From contig JAZQDJ010000118.1 of NCBI GenBank assembly GCA_045546735.1, positions 1 to 24,877 on the forward strand: 24,877 nucleotides of DNA, written 5' to 3'. The notes beneath the pieces were generated by a model. It was not told the origin of the DNA. It saw nothing but the letters and a program-made list of their open reading frames with translations, and searched no databases. Below, piece by piece: positions 22,904-24,877 of the stretch. This stretch comes from SVFI01 sp045546735 (GTDB lineage: Bacteria; Bacillota; Clostridia; Lachnospirales; Lachnospiraceae). Position numbers and translations under genes: made by a program. Each line of letters opens with the position of its first letter. Position 1 is the first letter of the stretch.

Positions 22904-23620
22904 TTATTTTCCCTCTAAATAATCAAAAAATCCTTCCTTTGCTTTTTTATATCGACTCCGACTGATAGATAGTTCTTTTCCATCCATCAAAATTACATTC
23001 ATTGCCCCGAACTTTTGTATATAATTTGCATTCACCGCAAAGCTTTGGTGAATGCGCAAAAAATAATCCGGAAGCTGAGGCATCATTTCTTCAAGTTTCA
23101 TCCATACATGCTGTCTGCCTTCATTCAAATATAAAATCAATTCATGTCTATTACTTTCTAAATAGATAATGTCGCTGACTCTCACATTGATAACTCCACC
23201 TGAACATTGTAGTGACAAAACTTCACTTTTTTCTGCGCGGATTTCCGCCATTAATTTATCAATTGTTTCATAAAGCTTTGTTTTATTTACAGGTTTTACC
23301 AAAAAAGCACTCGGTCTTGCATCGAAAATATCAGTCGCATACTGAATGAAGCCGGTAAGAAATACAATTTTAATTCTTGGACACATTGTTTGTAATTTAA
23401 CCGACATCTTGATTCCGTCTGCATTTTGCTCGTTATTTTCGTCCCATCGGATATCCATAATTACAATATCAGGAACCGGCGTCTTCTTTGTCTTTAATTT
23501 TTTAAAATAATCATTGATGTTATCCGTTATCTCGATTGTAATTCTTGAATATTCTTTCTGAACAGTTGCCTTTATTTCTTTGCAAACCTGTAAATCATCA
23601 TCACATACTACTATATGCAT
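22904..23620 (-). CDS. LytTR-family response regulator (AgrA-like)
   Basis: 238 residues. The receiver domain (1-120) has acidic residues in VVCDDD (about 7-9), the phosphoacceptor D56 in IVIMDIRWD, the switch threonine in IVFLTGF, and the lysine in FLVKPVN. The LytTR DNA-binding domain (about 135-235; DIIYLESNRHELILYL, FLRIHQSFAVNANYI, SISRSRYKKAKEGFFDYL) binds direct repeats in target promoters. ATG at 23620 is used; an in-frame TTG three codons upstream is too close to AAGGA. It lies 29 bp after the kinase gene and is its obvious partner. No target or inducing peptide gene is visible in this window. Confidence 0.93.
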   Translation of the reverse strand: MHIVVCDDDLQVCKEIKATVQKEYSRITIEITDNINDYFKKLKTKKTPVPDIVIMDIRWDENNEQNADGIKMSVKLQTMCPRIKIVFLTGFIQYATDIFDARPSAFLVKPVNKTKLYETIDKLMAEIRAEKSEVLSLQCSGGVINVRVSDIIYLESNRHELILYLNEGRQHVWMKLEEMMPQLPDYFLRIHQSFAVNANYIQKFGAMNVILMDGKELSISRSRYKKAKEGFFDYLEGK

Positions 23621-23649
23621 TTTCCGCAATCATCCTTCTCGTATATTTT

Positions 23650-24877
23650 CTACTCCTGCATCAGCGCAACCACTCGCATCTGCTCTCCTTCATCGTGGTA
23701 TGAAACACGTCCGCCATGCACTTCGACTATATCACGTACAATCCGGCTTCCGAGTCCGTGATTCTTCTTATCCTTCTTCGTTGTCTTGAAATCATTCTCC
23801 AAAGGCCTACGCTCTGCAAGTTTGCTGTTGCTTACTGTGATTTTTAAAACTCCCTGCTGCTTTTCCACCGAGAGTTTTACTGTCTTTTCTTCCGTTTCCT
23901 TGGCAGCCTCTATGGCATTATCCAAAAGGTTTGCAAACAGGCTTACAAACTCATACTCCGTAATCTTTGTATCACCGATTGCTCCGCCTTCCCGTTCAAA
24001 AGCAATCCCTTCTTTTTCACACACGGATGCTTTCTCACGAATCAGGCAGTCAAGTACCGGAATCCCTGTCATACTTCGGTTGGCCTTGTCTAACTTTCTC
24101 AACAGTTCCTGCCCTTCTGCATCCTTCTGCATCTCTTCCATAACATTCATATGGTTTGCAATGTCATGACGGATGACAGAAATCTCTTTCTCACGCTTTG
24201 CCTGCTTTTCTGCCAGCTCCTGATAGAAGGCAAACTGCTCGCGCAGATGCTTTTCGTTTTGGTTGTTTTGCGTAATCGCCGATATCATAATGTAAACACC
24301 GGCCAAAAATGCTGCACACATAATCCGCCAACCACCAAACGCCAACGCTCCGATATCTAACACACAGAAAATAATAAGCAATATACGGAAATGCTTACCA
24401 CGATGCTTGTACATAAAATCCCATACAATTTTTGCAACAACCGCCATTATCATGTAAACAATTGTTACATAACAAAAATTGAACAACGTCGGGGCATCCA
24501 TAAAATTGGATGCTTTTGAAACATCAAAATCACACAGAAGCATATATGACGGAAAAGTCAAAATCATCCCGAAAATTTGATATACCCACTCTATTGCAAA
24601 CATGTGAAGGAAATTATAAAGCGCATCACCTACAAACAAAAATTTCATAAGAAGATATATCGTGATGCATAAAATCATAATTTCCGCTGCCAGCATCAAT
24701 TCGTTTTTCTCTGCATTGTACCCGAATAAACTCCAAAACGTATCATGGACCGCCAAAACAGCAAGCAAAATGAGATAATACCATTTCCTCTCATTCCTCG
24801 GTTTTATATATTTATATCCCATATATAAAACACTGACTGCCTGCATAATCCCAATATGCAACAAATAAATAATAAAT
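23650..24877 (-). CDS. GHKL-type sensor histidine kinase (AgrC-like), N terminus cut by window edge
   Basis: Membrane sensor partner of the LytTR regulator. The visible part has about six hydrophobic helices in the first half, then a coiled linker with the phosphoacceptor histidine in SVIRHDIANHMNVMEEM. The ATPase domain lacks a classical long DHp and has N-box LLDNAIEAAKE and G-box KKNHGLGSRIVRDIVEVHGG. The frame is open to the edge at 24877 (codons reading FIIYLL before the first possible TTG at 24864), and the first residues already look like a membrane helix, so the true start is most likely outside the window. Ligands of this class are often peptides, but none can be named here. Confidence 0.9.
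   Translation of the reverse strand, partial: FIIYLLHIGIMQAVSVLYMGYKYIKPRNERKWYYLILLAVLAVHDTFWSLFGYNAEKNELMLAAEIMILCITIYLLMKFLFVGDALYNFLHMFAIEWVYQIFGMILTFPSYMLLCDFDVSKASNFMDAPTLFNFCYVTIVYMIMAVVAKIVWDFMYKHRGKHFRILLIIFCVLDIGALAFGGWRIMCAAFLAGVYIMISAITQNNQNEKHLREQFAFYQELAEKQAKREKEISVIRHDIANHMNVMEEMQKDAEGQELLRKLDKANRSMTGIPVLDCLIREKASVCEKEGIAFEREGGAIGDTKITEYEFVSLFANLLDNAIEAAKETEEKTVKLSVEKQQGVLKITVSNSKLAERRPLENDFKTTKKDKKNHGLGSRIVRDIVEVHGGRVSYHDEGEQMRVVALMQE

Noticed and set aside
1..24877. CRISPR arrays, tRNA and rRNA genes
   Set aside because: No regularly spaced repeats, tRNA-like cloverleaf ends or rRNA sequence were noticed on reading both strands.

Overview
The window looks like chromosome from a low-GC, endospore-forming anaerobic Firmicute, most likely a gut Lachnospiraceae (class Clostridia). 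The basis is a class III (anaerobic) ribonucleotide reductase gene, spoIVA behind a sigma-E-type promoter, strong AGGAGG-type ribosome sites, and protein families typical of that group. Genus and species cannot be fixed from the sequence alone. Nearly all genes lie on the minus strand; only metF and a small XRE regulator are on the plus strand.

Layout. 1-635: N-terminal part of nrdD, with a textbook promoter and tandem NrdR-like boxes. 847-3744: aminotransferase, WYL regulator and YjjG-like HAD phosphatase, overlapping or closely packed. 3802-3972: a 56-residue membrane protein with its own promoter and terminator. 4063-9697: a tight operon, in transcription order DUF512 radical-SAM protein, purine nucleoside phosphorylase, cytidine deaminase, MTA/SAH-deaminase-like amidohydrolase and a membrane-anchored MutS-like ATPase. 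The middle three form a nucleoside-salvage block. 9804-11294: spoIVA. 11361-13916: MoxR ATPase, VWA protein and bioY. 14039-14902: metF.

The accessory part starts at 14947. About 6 kb (15054-21118) read as one minus-strand operon from a good promoter at 21181-21210: two PlsC-like acyltransferases (the second frameshifted at a G6 tract), a small coiled-coil membrane protein, and two acyl-adenylate-forming (ANL) ligases with a gene scrap between them. Activation by the ligases and transfer by the acyltransferases suggests a lipid-acylation pathway, but the product is unknown. The operon, a small XRE regulator and a 39-residue Cys-rich protein lie between a degraded 3' end of an Rpn/PD-(D/E)XK transposase-like element (14947-15048) and a complete copy in the same orientation (21836-22821).

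After the complete Rpn element come a LytTR response regulator and its GHKL sensor kinase (AgrA/AgrC type), the latter running off the right edge.

The most interesting signals are: (i) the acyl-ligase/acyltransferase operon with paired G6/G7 tracts, one out of frame and one in frame; (ii) a 42-bp perfect nucleotide identity between the two otherwise diverged ligase genes; (iii) the bioY terminator whose loop holds the sigma-E promoter of spoIVA and whose 3' arm covers the spoIVA ribosome site; (iv) the Rpn element's 14-bp inverted repeats, its Shine-Dalgarno-sequestering hairpin, and a compensating terminator hairpin that metF appears to have adopted; and (v) a very short Cys-rich gene. No rRNA, tRNA or CRISPR array was seen.
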